From JAXMAZ01 sp046350115 (GTDB lineage Bacteria; Planctomycetota; Planctomycetia; Gemmatales; Gemmataceae), in the NCBI GenBank assembly GCA_046350115.1, contig JAXMAZ010000018.1, positions 62,001-126,000 of the forward strand: a stretch of DNA of 64,000 bases, given 5' to 3'. Of this stretch, positions 36,322 to 44,425 are shown piece by piece. Numbering within the stretch: position 1 is the stretch's first letter; every line of letters starts with the position of its first letter. The position numbers were made by a program, and so were the translations under genes. Below the pieces are notes generated by a model. That model made no database searches, was not told the origin of the DNA, and saw nothing but the letters and a program-made list of their open reading frames with translations.

Positions 36322-37347
36322 ATGCCCACCCTGCTGGCCGTCAAACTCACGTACGTGTGCGACTCCGCGCCCGGCATCTGTCGGCTGAAGGCAGCGGCCA
36401 CCTTCCGCTATCGCGCCCCCGACGGCCGTCCCGTCCGCAACACGGACGAGCTGGCCCGCATCCGCTCGCTGGCCATCCCGCCGGCCTGGACGGACGTGTG
36501 GATTTGCCCCGACCCGCACGGTCACATCCAGGCGACTGGCAAGGACGCCCGCGGTCGCAAGCAGTACCGCTACCACCCGGCCTGGCGGGCCGAACGGGAC
36601 GGGACCAAGTTCGACCGGCTCAGCGCGTTCGGCGGCGCCCTGTCCCAGCTCCGCCAGCGGATCGACGCCGACCTGGCCCGCCCCGGCTTGCCACGGGAGA
36701 AGGTGCTGGCGGCAGTCGTCCACCTGCTCGACCGCACCCACCTGCGGGTCGGGAACGCCGAGTACGCCCGGACGAACAACTCCTTCGGGCTGAGCACCCT
36801 GAAGGACCGCCACGTCACGTTCGCCGGCGACTCACTGCGGCTCAAGTTCCGCGGCAAGAGCGGGGTGTGGCACGATCGGGCCGTCACCGACCGCCGGCTG
36901 GCCCGCATCGTCCGCGCCTGCCGCGACCTGCCCGGCCAGCACCTGTTCCAGTACGCCGGCGAGGACGGCGAGCCACGGGCGGTCGGGTCGGCGGACGTGA
37001 ACGGGTACATCCGGGAGGCGGCCGGCGGGGAGTTCACGGCCAAGGTGTTCCGCACCTGGGCCGGCACCGTCGGAGCGGCGGTGCTGCTGAGCCAGGAACC
37101 GGCGAACACGGTCACCAGCCGCAAAAGGGCGGTGGTGCGGGTGGTCAAGGAAGTCGCCGTCCGGCTGGGCAACACCCCGGCCGTCTGCCGGGCCAGCTAC
37201 ATCCACCCGCGGGTGATCGACGCCTACCTGGCCGGCGGGTTCACCCTCCCGGCGGTCCGTCGGCCGCCGGCCGAACTGTCGGCGGCCGAGGCCCGGGTGC
37301 TGCGGTTCCTGGCGGCGGCCGTCAAGCCTTCCCGGTCTGCTGCTTGA
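36322..37347 (+). CDS. DNA topoisomerase IB (poxvirus/bacterial type)
   Basis: 341 aa; ATG 36322 with GGAGG 10 nt upstream (a TTG at 36316 is in frame). The N-terminal domain includes IPPAWTDVWICPDPHGHIQATGKDARGRKQY (key words IPPAWTDVWI and GRKQYRYHP). The catalytic domain shows LLDRTHLRVGN, KFRGKSG, FRTWAGTV and the active-site tyrosine in CRASYIHP (Y293). It relaxes supercoils through a 3'-phosphotyrosine link. The last 26 nt overlap the convergent mscL gene. Confidence 0.93.
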   Translation: MPTLLAVKLTYVCDSAPGICRLKAAATFRYRAPDGRPVRNTDELARIRSLAIPPAWTDVWICPDPHGHIQATGKDARGRKQYRYHPAWRAERDGTKFDRLSAFGGALSQLRQRIDADLARPGLPREKVLAAVVHLLDRTHLRVGNAEYARTNNSFGLSTLKDRHVTFAGDSLRLKFRGKSGVWHDRAVTDRRLARIVRACRDLPGQHLFQYAGEDGEPRAVGSADVNGYIREAAGGEFTAKVFRTWAGTVGAAVLLSQEPANTVTSRKRAVVRVVKEVAVRLGNTPAVCRASYIHPRVIDAYLAGGFTLPAVRRPPAELSAAEARVLRFLAAAVKPSRSAA

Positions 37348-37768
37348 GCAGGTCGCGGATTTCCGTCAGCAGTTCCTGGTCCTTGGTCGGGGGCGGCGGT
37401 GCGGCCGCCTCCTTCTGCCGGGTCCGCATCACCCAGCCCAGGAACTTGACGATGAACACGAACAGGGCCAGGGCGACGATCAGAAAGTTGACCACTTCGC
37501 CGAGGAACTCGCCGATCAGCACGTCCGACCCGTTGAGCGTCACCTTCCACGCCTTGTACCCCTGCTCGCCCGGGGTGACGGCGGCGATCAGCGGCATGAT
37601 GATGTGCTTGACCAGGGAGTCGATGATCTTGCCGAACGCCGCCCCGATGATGACCCCGACGGCCAGGTCGATCACGTTCCCCTTGAACGCGAACGCCTTG
37701 AACTCCCCGAACAGCGAGAACGCCTGCTTACGGGGGTCGATGCCGGACAGCCGGTCGAGCGGGTTCAT
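37322..37768 (-). CDS. mscL: large-conductance mechanosensitive channel MscL
   Basis: 148 aa, ATG 37768. FKAFAFKGNVIDLAVGVIIGAAFGKIIDSL (first membrane helix; quoted motif words GNVIDLAVGVIIGAAF) is the classic MscL gate, followed by a loop, a second helix (VVNFLIVALALFVFIVKFL) and a charged C-terminal bundle helix (QELLTEIRDLLKQQ). It is a pentameric emergency valve in the inner membrane against osmotic downshock. Its ATG overlaps the TGA of the PIN-toxin gene (ATGA at 37765-37768), so it is translationally coupled to a toxin-antitoxin operon, which is unusual. Confidence 0.95.
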   Translation of the reverse strand: MNPLDRLSGIDPRKQAFSLFGEFKAFAFKGNVIDLAVGVIIGAAFGKIIDSLVKHIIMPLIAAVTPGEQGYKAWKVTLNGSDVLIGEFLGEVVNFLIVALALFVFIVKFLGWVMRTRQKEAAAPPPPTKDQELLTEIRDLLKQQTGKA

Positions 37769-38208
37769 CGATTAACCTCGGTCGAGCCAGGGATAAGGCG
37801 GAGGAGGGCTACGAACCCCGCCTGGGTGAAGTGCTCGTCATAGGTCAAGGCATCGGCGATGCCGCGCTCCTGCATGACCACAAACGACGCGCAGTCAATC
37901 AGCCCCCACTCCTTGTCCGGCCGGGCCGTATACAGCCGGACCGCTTTCTCGTACAGTTCTGTGGTGATCTCCACGACTTCCACGTTGCGGTCAGTCTGAA
38001 GTGCGGTCAGGACGCGGGCCCCGAGCGGTCGGCCGTCTACGCCCGTGAAGTGGTTGCCGATCTCGAACAGGATGGCCCGGGTGGTGACGAGGCGGGTTCT
38101 CTGGGTCGTCAGCCGAGAGCCGAGTCGGCGGGCCAGTTCGTGCAACTGGTCCCGCGAGTTGGCCAGGGCGACGGCGTAGCTGGTGTCCAGGAAGGCGACC
38201 GGTCCCAC
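37765..38208 (-). CDS. PIN domain protein, probable VapC-type toxin ribonuclease
   Basis: 147 aa, GTG start at 38206-38208. FLDTSYAVAL places the first PIN aspartate at about D8; EIGN (~50) gives a Glu, GLIDCASFVVM (~102-112) the central Asp, and ALTYDEHF the final acidic residues. These form the four-acid Mg site of PIN nucleases. The gene starts 1 nt after the stop of the antitoxin (TGACGTG) and ends in a 4-nt overlap with mscL. Confidence 0.82.
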   Translation of the reverse strand: MGPVAFLDTSYAVALANSRDQLHELARRLGSRLTTQRTRLVTTRAILFEIGNHFTGVDGRPLGARVLTALQTDRNVEVVEITTELYEKAVRLYTARPDKEWGLIDCASFVVMQERGIADALTYDEHFTQAGFVALLRLIPGSTEVNR

Positions 38209-38209
38209 G

Positions 38210-38491
38210 TCAGCCTCCGTGCGGGCCGCGCTCGTACTTCTGCAGGTTGCTCGCCCAGTCCGGCGGCCCTTGCAGGTTCGCCTCGGCCAAGACCCGCAGG
38301 AACGACCCCGGCTCGCCGATCGGCCCTTCGTCCTCAGCGGCCGGATCGTCGACCGTGACGACCGCCTTTGTTTCGGGCTGCAGGTCCGGGGGGAGTGGTC
38401 CGGTCGGACGAAACACGCTCCCGTCGAACGTGACCTCGATGTGCATGGGCATGGTCGCCGCCGGGCCGGGGTGTAAGGGTTCTGATGACAT
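38210..38491 (-). CDS. probable antitoxin partner of the PIN toxin (DUF104/AF2212-like)
   Basis: 93 aa from ATG 38491; the recognisable domain starts at an internal Met (38452 or 38446), MHIEVTFDGSVFRPTGPLPP. This is the small beta-strand unit of DUF104-type antitoxins ('...ATFDGxVFxPxxPLxLPxGTxV'). The C-terminus (LQKYERGPHG) is short and charged, as expected for a toxin-neutralising tail. The start is uncertain; no strong Shine-Dalgarno supports either. The order antitoxin-toxin with coupled codons supports the assignment. Confidence 0.68.
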   Translation of the reverse strand: MSSEPLHPGPAATMPMHIEVTFDGSVFRPTGPLPPDLQPETKAVVTVDDPAAEDEGPIGEPGSFLRVLAEANLQGPPDWASNLQKYERGPHGG

Positions 38492-38535
38492 ACTACCGGC
38501 TCATCGCGGCTCCTGCACCCGGCAACGTTGCCCGG

Positions 38536-38955
38536 CTAACAGGCACAGCGGAACGACGCCCGCTCGCGGGTCACGGCCGTGATCGTCGTGCCTGTCACGA
38601 TCTCCAGGTTACGGTAGAACTCGTTGCGGTCGGCCTCGTCGTACAGTTTCTCCGGCGACTCGGTATCTGCGAAGCAGATGTCGCCGTCTTCGATCAGGCT
38701 GGTCTGCCAGTACTCGATCTCTTTCATCGTGTCGGCGAAGCTAGTGGGTTCACGGCTCTCCTCCTCCGCCCCGAATTCCACGTAGCAATCCATGAAGTTC
38801 TCGCGCAGGTACTCGAACGCGGCCACCCACTGCCGCTGGCGGTCCGCCTCGTCGCTCTCCCCGCGATCGTCCAACCAGTCGGCGAACACGCACCGCAGCA
38901 GGTGGTTGAGCGGGTCGGCGTCGATCTGGGCGAGGAACACCTGGCGGTCGTCCAC
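38536..38955 (-). CDS. TIGR02996 (repeat-companion) domain small protein
   Basis: 139 aa; GTG at 38955 with GGAGGAG 6 nt upstream fits better than any ATG. The N-terminus (VFLAQIDADPLNHLLRCVFADWLDDRGE; key words AQIDADPLN and VFADWLDDRGE) is the TIGR02996 module, found in hundreds of copies in Gemmata-type planctomycetes. The acidic C-terminal half has no known domain. It starts 2 nt after the stop of the next-upstream gene, so the two are coupled. Function unknown. Confidence 0.78.
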   Translation of the reverse strand: MDDRQVFLAQIDADPLNHLLRCVFADWLDDRGESDEADRQRQWVAAFEYLRENFMDCYVEFGAEEESREPTSFADTMKEIEYWQTSLIEDGDICFADTESPEKLYDEADRNEFYRNLEIVTGTTITAVTRERASFRCAC

Positions 38956-38957
38956 GG

Positions 38958-39266
38958 TCAACTCCTCCGGGGCACGGCCGCGGTGAACGCCGGGTGCGTC
39001 CAGTAGTGCCGCAGGGACGTGACCGTGTTCGGGTACAGGAACAGCCAGAACCGCTGGCCCGCCTCGACCGGCTGCGTCAGGAACGGGTCCACGATACCGA
39101 CGCACGTCTCGGCCGGCCCGACCTGTTCGGTGTCGTCGGCGACCAGGCCGACGTGCTGCCCCGGCGTGAGTCGTTCGGCCGCCGTCACCGGGGCGACGGC
39201 GATGTGGACCGCGTCTCGCCGGCGGTCGCCGTCCTCGATCAGCCGGCCCAGGTTGGGTGCGTCCAT
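38958..39266 (-). CDS. Gemmata-type small protein of unknown function (102 aa)
   Basis: ATG 39266 (MDAPNLGRLIEDGDRRRDAV). The segments PGQHVGLV, CVGIVDPFLTQPV and FWLFLYPNTVTSLRHYWTHPAF form a pattern that I recall from small, multi-copy planctomycete proteins; no enzymatic motif. It is rich in beta-branched residues and has no signal peptide. It is probably cotranscribed with the TIGR02996 gene. A hairpin repeat (39318-39376) lies upstream. Confidence 0.75.
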   Translation of the reverse strand: MDAPNLGRLIEDGDRRRDAVHIAVAPVTAAERLTPGQHVGLVADDTEQVGPAETCVGIVDPFLTQPVEAGQRFWLFLYPNTVTSLRHYWTHPAFTAAVPRRS

Positions 39267-39317
39267 CGCGCATCCTCGCTTCGAGCGGTGCCCGGGTCGG
39301 TGGAGTGGATCGGCTCG

Positions 39318-39376
39318 GGGTAGGGTCCGCTGTGCGGACCGTGGGAGCGCCACCGGTCCGCACAGCGACCCTACCC
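39318..39376. repeat. hairpin repeat, AGGGTCCGCTGTGCGGACCG family (copy 2)
   Basis: Arms 39318-39341 (GGGTAGGGTCCGCTGTGCGG...) and 39354-39376 with one base missing from the right arm. Between the end of cobL (39404) and the start of the gene at 39266; likely terminator of cobL. Confidence 0.8.
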
Positions 39377-39403
39377 GAACCGATCCACACGGCCGGGAAC
39401 CGC

Positions 39404-40648
39404 TCACACCGGTTTCCGCACCCGCAGCAGCACCGTCGGGTTGACCGCCTCGAACCGCAGGCTCTCCAACTGCTCCACCCCGCGGGCCAAACTCATGAGC
39501 AGCACGTCCACCGCCGGGGCGAGCCGCTTCAGCACGGCATACGTCGCGGAGATCATCTCCAGGGTGCCGACGTTGGACACCAGCCGGCCGCCCGGCCGCA
39601 GGGCGGCGTAGCTCGCCTCCAGCAACCGGGCCACCTCGCCGCCGTTGCCGCCGACGAAGATGGCGTCCGGGGCCGGCAGGTCGGCGAACACCGCCGGGGC
39701 GGTGCCGGACACCGGCTTCACGTTCGTCACCCCGAACCGCTCGGCGTTGGCCACGATCAGGTGGTAGTCGGCCGCGTCCTGCTCGATGGCGTAGACGACC
39801 CCGGGCGTCACCAGGTTCGCCATCTCGATCGCCACCGACCCGCTCCCGGCCCCCACGTCCCAGGCCACGTCCCCGGGGTGCAGGTCGAGTTCGGCGAGCG
39901 CCACCGCCCGCACCTCGGCCTGCGTGATGAGGCCGGTCTTGGGCCGGGTCTGGGCGAACACGTCGTCCGGGTTGCCGAACCGCCGCAGCCGGGCATTCGT
40001 CTGAGGCCGGTCCGGCACCCCCGGTTTCCGCTTCAGCACCATCACGTTCAGTGGGTCGAACCGCAACCCCTCGATGTCGGCCAGCTCGCCCCGGGTAATC
40101 CGCTCGTCCTTGCCGCCCAGGTTCTCGCACACGGCGGCGGTGAAGTAGTCGATGCCGCGGGCCAACAGCTCCCGGGCCACCCGGTTCGGCGGATAGGCGT
40201 CACTGGTGAACAGACCGACCGTCTCGGCCGTGCGGACCTTGTCCAACACGCTGTCCAGGCTGCGGGCGGACAGATCGGTGAGGTACGCCTCCTCCCACGT
40301 CTCCTTCAGCCGGGCGAAGGCGAGCTGCATGCTGCTGACGTGCGGCACCACCTCGAACAGGTCCGGGCCGACCTTGTCGCAGAAGTACCGGGCGGTGCCG
40401 TAGAACAGCGGGTCGCCGGTGGCGGCGACGGCCACCCGCTTCTTGCCGACGGCCGCCTTCAGCTTGTCCGCGGCGTCCGCCAGGTCGGCCCCGATCCGCA
40501 CCCGCTCGGCGGTCAGTTCCGGGAGCAGCCGGAGGGCGGCGTCCGACCCGAACACCACCTCGGCGGCGGTCAGGCACTCCCGGCTGCGGGCGGTCAGCCC
40601 GGCCAGCCCGTCCGGGCCGACGCCGACGATCGGAATCTTAGCGGTCAC
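39404..40648 (-). CDS. cobL: precorrin-6Y C5,15-methyltransferase (decarboxylating), CbiE-CbiT fusion
   Basis: 414 aa; GTG start at 40648 with GAGG about 7 nt upstream. The N-terminal half (~1-200) is a CbiE-type corrin C5 methyltransferase: PIVGVGPDGLAGLT, ATGDPLFYG and HVSSMQLAFARL (SAM/precorrin binding). The C-terminal half is a CbiT-type C15 methyltransferase/decarboxylase with WDVGAGSGSVAIEMA (Rossmann SAM motif) and AIFVGGNGGEV. The fused form equals CobL of the aerobic route, but the halves also serve the anaerobic one. No other cobalamin gene is in the window. Confidence 0.93.
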   Translation of the reverse strand: MTAKIPIVGVGPDGLAGLTARSRECLTAAEVVFGSDAALRLLPELTAERVRIGADLADAADKLKAAVGKKRVAVAATGDPLFYGTARYFCDKVGPDLFEVVPHVSSMQLAFARLKETWEEAYLTDLSARSLDSVLDKVRTAETVGLFTSDAYPPNRVARELLARGIDYFTAAVCENLGGKDERITRGELADIEGLRFDPLNVMVLKRKPGVPDRPQTNARLRRFGNPDDVFAQTRPKTGLITQAEVRAVALAELDLHPGDVAWDVGAGSGSVAIEMANLVTPGVVYAIEQDAADYHLIVANAERFGVTNVKPVSGTAPAVFADLPAPDAIFVGGNGGEVARLLEASYAALRPGGRLVSNVGTLEMISATYAVLKRLAPAVDVLLMSLARGVEQLESLRFEAVNPTVLLRVRKPV

Positions 40649-40740
40649 GGGGAACCCTCGCGGTGAGCGGACCCCGGCAGGATACGCGAACGCCCCCTTG
40701 TCGCAACGGGTGGGCGCGGGGATGTGGGGCAGGCCAATCG

Positions 40741-42063
40741 CTACCCGGGGTCGCGCGGCGGCCGTAGCCCGACCAGCAGAAGTATTGTCCCGAGCACGCC
40801 GCTCACCGCCGACCCGACGAGGATGCCCACCTTGGCCGCGTCCAACAGGGCCGGGTCGGCGAACGCCAGGTCGGCCACGAACAGGGACATGGTGAACCCG
40901 ATCCCGCCCAGACACCCGGCCCCGGCCATCGCCGCCCAGTTCACCCCGGCCGGCAGCTCGGCCAGCCGCAGCCGGACGGCCAGGAAGCTGAACCCGAGGA
41001 TCCCGACCGGTTTGCCCACCACCAGCCCGAGAATGACGGCAATCGCCACCGGGTTCCGCGGGCCGGCCGCGCCGACCGCCACCCCGGCGTTGGCCAGGGC
41101 GAACAGCGGCATGATGACGAACCCGACCCACGGGTGCAGCCCGTGCTCCAGCCGCTCCAGCGGGCTGGACGCCTCCCGGACGGCGAACTCCAGGTGTTCC
41201 AGGTCGTCCCGGTCGGCCCCGCCGCGGCTCTGCGCCCGGCCGAGGGCCGAGCTGAGGGTGTGGGTGAGGGCGGCCGGCCCGACCCAGGCGGCAGACGGAG
41301 TGATCAGCCCGAGGGCCACCCCGGCGATGGTCGGGTGGACCCCGGACTTGAGGGTCGCCAGCCACACCCCGGCCCCGATCAGGGCGTATACCCCGATCGC
41401 CCTTACCCCGAGCCGGCTGAGCAGGTAGCACAGCCCCAGCCCGCCGGCCGCCGCCGCCAGGGCCGCCGGATCGGTCCCGCCGCTGTACGCCACCGCGATC
41501 ACCAGGATGGCCCCGATGTCGTCCACGATGGCCAGCGACAGCAGGAAGATTTTCAGCCCGAACGGCACCCGCCGGCCGAGCACCGCCAGCACCCCGACCA
41601 CGAACGCGATGTCCGTGGCCATCGGCACGCCCCACCCCCGCACCCCGGGCGTGCCGGCCTGCAGGGCCAGGTACACCCCGGCCGGCACGGCCATCCCGCC
41701 GACCGCGGCCACCACCGGCAGGGCCGCCTTGCGGGCGGTGCTCAGCTCCCCGCCGGCCAACTCCCGCTTGATCTCCATCCCGACGACGAAGAAGAACAGC
41801 GTCATCAGGGCGTCGTTCACCCAGAAGTGGAGCGACTCGTCCAGGGTGAACCGGCCGACCCCGACCCGCAGGTGGATCTCCCAGAAGTCGTGGACCGGCT
41901 TCGCCCAGGCCGAGTTGGCCAGGACCAGGGCGACGGCGGTACACGCCGCCAGCATCAGCCCGCTGGACGACTCGACCTCCAGGAACCGGCGGGCCCGGGC
42001 GGTCAGCCGGTGGATCGGCGGCCGGGGCAGGACGTCCCGGGGCTTGGCGGCGGCATCGCTCAT
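40741..42063 (-). CDS. nhaA: Na+/H+ antiporter NhaA
   Basis: 440 aa from ATG 42063 (a second ATG at 42072 is in frame; neither has a clear Shine-Dalgarno). About 12 membrane helices. FWVNDALMTLFFFVVGMEIKREL, PMATDIAFVVGVLA (D of ATDIAF) and LLSLAIVDDIGAILVIA (the DD pair that binds Na+) are the diagnostic motifs. It uses the proton gradient to expel Na+ across the inner membrane. It lies upstream of the inverted repeat 42108-42203 and is divergent from the TPR gene. Confidence 0.95.
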   Translation of the reverse strand: MSDAAAKPRDVLPRPPIHRLTARARRFLEVESSSGLMLAACTAVALVLANSAWAKPVHDFWEIHLRVGVGRFTLDESLHFWVNDALMTLFFFVVGMEIKRELAGGELSTARKAALPVVAAVGGMAVPAGVYLALQAGTPGVRGWGVPMATDIAFVVGVLAVLGRRVPFGLKIFLLSLAIVDDIGAILVIAVAYSGGTDPAALAAAAGGLGLCYLLSRLGVRAIGVYALIGAGVWLATLKSGVHPTIAGVALGLITPSAAWVGPAALTHTLSSALGRAQSRGGADRDDLEHLEFAVREASSPLERLEHGLHPWVGFVIMPLFALANAGVAVGAAGPRNPVAIAVILGLVVGKPVGILGFSFLAVRLRLAELPAGVNWAAMAGAGCLGGIGFTMSLFVADLAFADPALLDAAKVGILVGSAVSGVLGTILLLVGLRPPRDPG

Positions 42064-42107
42064 GCGTGGCATGTTACGGATGCGGGGTGGCTCGGGCGGT
42101 AAGTCGA

Positions 42108-42203
42108 CGTAGGGCGGTGCCGAGGCTTTGCGTGGCCCGCCGTCTGGGGCGGGGAGCCGTTGCCGCGCCGGCGGGCGTCGCAAAGCCTCGGCACCGCCCT
42201 ACG
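42108..42203. repeat. 96-bp inverted repeat with 25-bp perfect ends (CGTAGGGCGGTGCCGAGGC...)
   Basis: 42108-42132 and 42179-42203 are exact complements. The terminal words (GTAGGGCGGTG; CGCAAAGCCTC) make it a relative of 3114-3370 and 27486-27562. It sits between two divergent genes, so here it cannot be just a terminator and may be part of the promoter region. Confidence 0.82.
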
Positions 42204-42315
42204 AAGCCCATCGCTGTGTGAGCCACCGCAATCCGCGTTGGCAGCGGTTCCCCCGGGTGGGTAAAGTGGGGGTGATGTGACGGATTCCCGCCTTCACCCA
42301 GGAATGGTGCCCCTC

Positions 42316-43617
42316 ATGCACGTCCCCCGGTTGCGAGCGACGGTCGCCCTGACCGCCGCCCTCCTCGGCCTGACGGCCGCGAGCGCCGCCCCGGTCCCCG
42401 CCGGCCCGACCGACGAGCAGCTCAAGGAGATCGCCCTCAAGTTGAACAGCATCGCCGCCAAGGAGGCGGCGTTCGAGAAGGTGAACGAGCTGCTCAAGGA
42501 CAAGCCGACGGCCAAGCGGCTGGTCAAGGTGGCCGCCAAGCTGCACAAGGACGCCCCGGAGAAGGAGCCGCCGTTCAAGTTCAACGCCGCCCTGGCCCTC
42601 GGCCGGCTGGCCCAGGCGGTCAAGGAGTACGACGCCGCCGAGACGCTGCTCGACTACAGCCTGCAGAGCGCGACCGCGGTCAAGAGCGGGTCCAAGATGC
42701 TCGACGCCCTGGACGGCCTGCTCGACCTGTACGCCGAACAGAAGAAGTACCAGGCGATGGAGAAGCTGGCGTCCCGGTTCCTGGAAGAAGCGGAAGAGCG
42801 GGGCGAGAAGACCACCTTCAGCACCCTGCTGGTGATGGAGCGGCTGGCCGTCGCCAAGGCCCATACCGGGGACGTGGACGGGGCCATGCAGATCGTCAAC
42901 AACCTGACCAAGCTGCCGAAGCTCGGCACCTACTTCCTGCCGGCCCGGGCGGACGTGCTGCGGGAGGCCGGCAAGTACGAGCGGGCCATCTCCGCCCTGG
43001 AAGACTACCTGGAGAAGATCGACGACCTGAAAGAACTGCTCACCGACGAGGGGGCCATCCCCCGCCTGAAGAAGCGGACCAAGTACCAGTTGAGCGGGCT
43101 GTACGTGGACGCCGACCAGATCGACAAGGCGGTCGAGCAACTGCGGGCGCTGCTCAAGGACGACCCGGACAACCCGACGTTCTACAACGACCTCGGGTTC
43201 GTGATGGCCGACCACGGCCGGAACCTGGAGGAGTCCGAGACGCTGGTTCGCAAGGCTCTGGAACTGGACGCCAAGCAGCGGAAGAAGCTGCTGGAGGAGA
43301 AGAAGATCGACAAGGAGCTGGCGGCCCGGGAGAGCGCCGCCTACCTGGACAGCATGGGCTGGGTGCTGTTCAAGCGGGGTAAGCCGAAGGAGGCACTGCC
43401 GTACCTGGAGAAGGCCACCAAGGACGAGGACGACGGCAAGCACATCGAGATCTGGGACCACCTGGCCGACTGCCTGGTCGCCCTCGGGGAGAAGAAGAAG
43501 GCGGTCGAGGTGTGGCAGAAGGCGCTCACCTTCGACGACATCTCCAAGCGGGACCTGGAGCGGCGGAAGAAGGTGACGGAGAAGCTGAACAAGATGAAGG
43601 CCGAGCTTTCCAAGTAA
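42316..43617 (+). CDS. exported TPR-repeat protein
   Basis: 433 aa from ATG 42316; ATGs at 42304 and an upstream open frame from 42277 are alternatives (AGGA at 42300 fits 42316 best). Signal peptide MHVPRLRATVALTAALLGLTAASAAPVPA. Tetratricopeptide units are recognisable at about 95-130, 185-250 and 260-400, e.g. NPTFYNDLGFVMADHGRNLEE and AAYLDSMGWVLFKRGKPKEA. The rest is Lys/Glu-rich helices. Probably a periplasmic scaffold. A strong terminator follows at 43630-43661. Confidence 0.85.
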   Translation: MHVPRLRATVALTAALLGLTAASAAPVPAGPTDEQLKEIALKLNSIAAKEAAFEKVNELLKDKPTAKRLVKVAAKLHKDAPEKEPPFKFNAALALGRLAQAVKEYDAAETLLDYSLQSATAVKSGSKMLDALDGLLDLYAEQKKYQAMEKLASRFLEEAEERGEKTTFSTLLVMERLAVAKAHTGDVDGAMQIVNNLTKLPKLGTYFLPARADVLREAGKYERAISALEDYLEKIDDLKELLTDEGAIPRLKKRTKYQLSGLYVDADQIDKAVEQLRALLKDDPDNPTFYNDLGFVMADHGRNLEESETLVRKALELDAKQRKKLLEEKKIDKELAARESAAYLDSMGWVLFKRGKPKEALPYLEKATKDEDDGKHIEIWDHLADCLVALGEKKKAVEVWQKALTFDDISKRDLERRKKVTEKLNKMKAELSK

Positions 43618-43629
43618 CCGGATCGCCCG

Positions 43630-43661
43630 AAAGCCCACGGACGACCGTCCGTGGGCTTTTT
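43630..43661 (+). terminator. Rho-independent terminator after TPR gene
   Basis: 14-bp stem AAAGCCCACGGACG / CGTCCGTGGGCTTT with a 2-4 nt loop, followed by T5 and C. Begins 12 nt after the stop. The next gene starts 21 nt later. Confidence 0.9.
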
Positions 43662-43682
43662 CACGCCTTCGCGGCCACAGCC

Positions 43683-44417
43683 ATGCCCCCCGCCTGGACC
43701 CCCGCCACCATCGCCGGGAAGCCGGCCGACGTTTTCACCCCGCCCGCCCCGCCGCGGTTCGCGGTGATCTACCTGCACCCGGTCGGGGGCGAGACGCTCG
43801 CCGACAACCCGGCGTACACCGCCGCCCTGGCCGAACACGGGCTGGCGTGCGTCGCCCCGTGGGGGGCGCGGTCGTGGTGGGCCGACCGGGTCTGCCCGGA
43901 GTTCGACCCGCGTCTCACCGCCGAGCGGCACCTGCTGGATAACGTCGTCCCGTGGGCGCGGGACCACTGGAACCTGGGAGCCAGTCCAGTCGGCGTGTGC
44001 GGCATCAGCATGGGCGGCCAGGGGGCCGTCCGGCTCGGGTTCAAGCACCCGGACCGGTTCCCGGTGGTGGCCAGCGTGGCCGGGGCGTTCGAGTACCACC
44101 GGCGGTACGGCCAGGGCAGCCCGATCGACGACATGTACGACAGCCCGGAGCAGTGCCGGCAGGACACGGCCATCCTGCACGTCAACCCGTTCAAGGCGCC
44201 GCCGGCGATCTGGTTCGCCTGCGACCCGGACGACGACGAGTGGTTCGCCGGGAACGACCGGCTGCACGAGAAGCTGACCGCGCTCGGGGTGCCGCACACG
44301 GCCGACCTGACCACCCGGGCCGGCGGGCACTCGTGGGCGTACTTCGACGCGATGGCCGGGCCGATGCTCGGGTTCGTGGCCGCCGCCCTGGACCGGCAGT
44401 CCCGGCGGCTGGTGTAG
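43683..44417 (+). CDS. alpha/beta hydrolase, esterase-like
   Basis: 244 aa, ATG 43683. VIYLHPVGGETLADNP (oxyanion-hole region), the nucleophile elbow GISMGGQGAVR (Ser about 103) and a terminal AGGHSWAYFD (catalytic His) form the expected triad, with an Asp probably in FACDPDDDEW. This order resembles esterase D/PHB-depolymerase-like serine esterases. No signal peptide, so it is cytoplasmic. The substrate is unknown. Confidence 0.87.
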   Translation: MPPAWTPATIAGKPADVFTPPAPPRFAVIYLHPVGGETLADNPAYTAALAEHGLACVAPWGARSWWADRVCPEFDPRLTAERHLLDNVVPWARDHWNLGASPVGVCGISMGGQGAVRLGFKHPDRFPVVASVAGAFEYHRRYGQGSPIDDMYDSPEQCRQDTAILHVNPFKAPPAIWFACDPDDDEWFAGNDRLHEKLTALGVPHTADLTTRAGGHSWAYFDAMAGPMLGFVAAALDRQSRRLV

Positions 44418-44425
44418 GAGCGGTC

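Noticed and set aside
38958..40130. 390-codon minus-strand frame overlapping cobL
   Set aside because: Only its last 102 codons (from ATG 39266) look like protein; the rest is a shadow of cobL.
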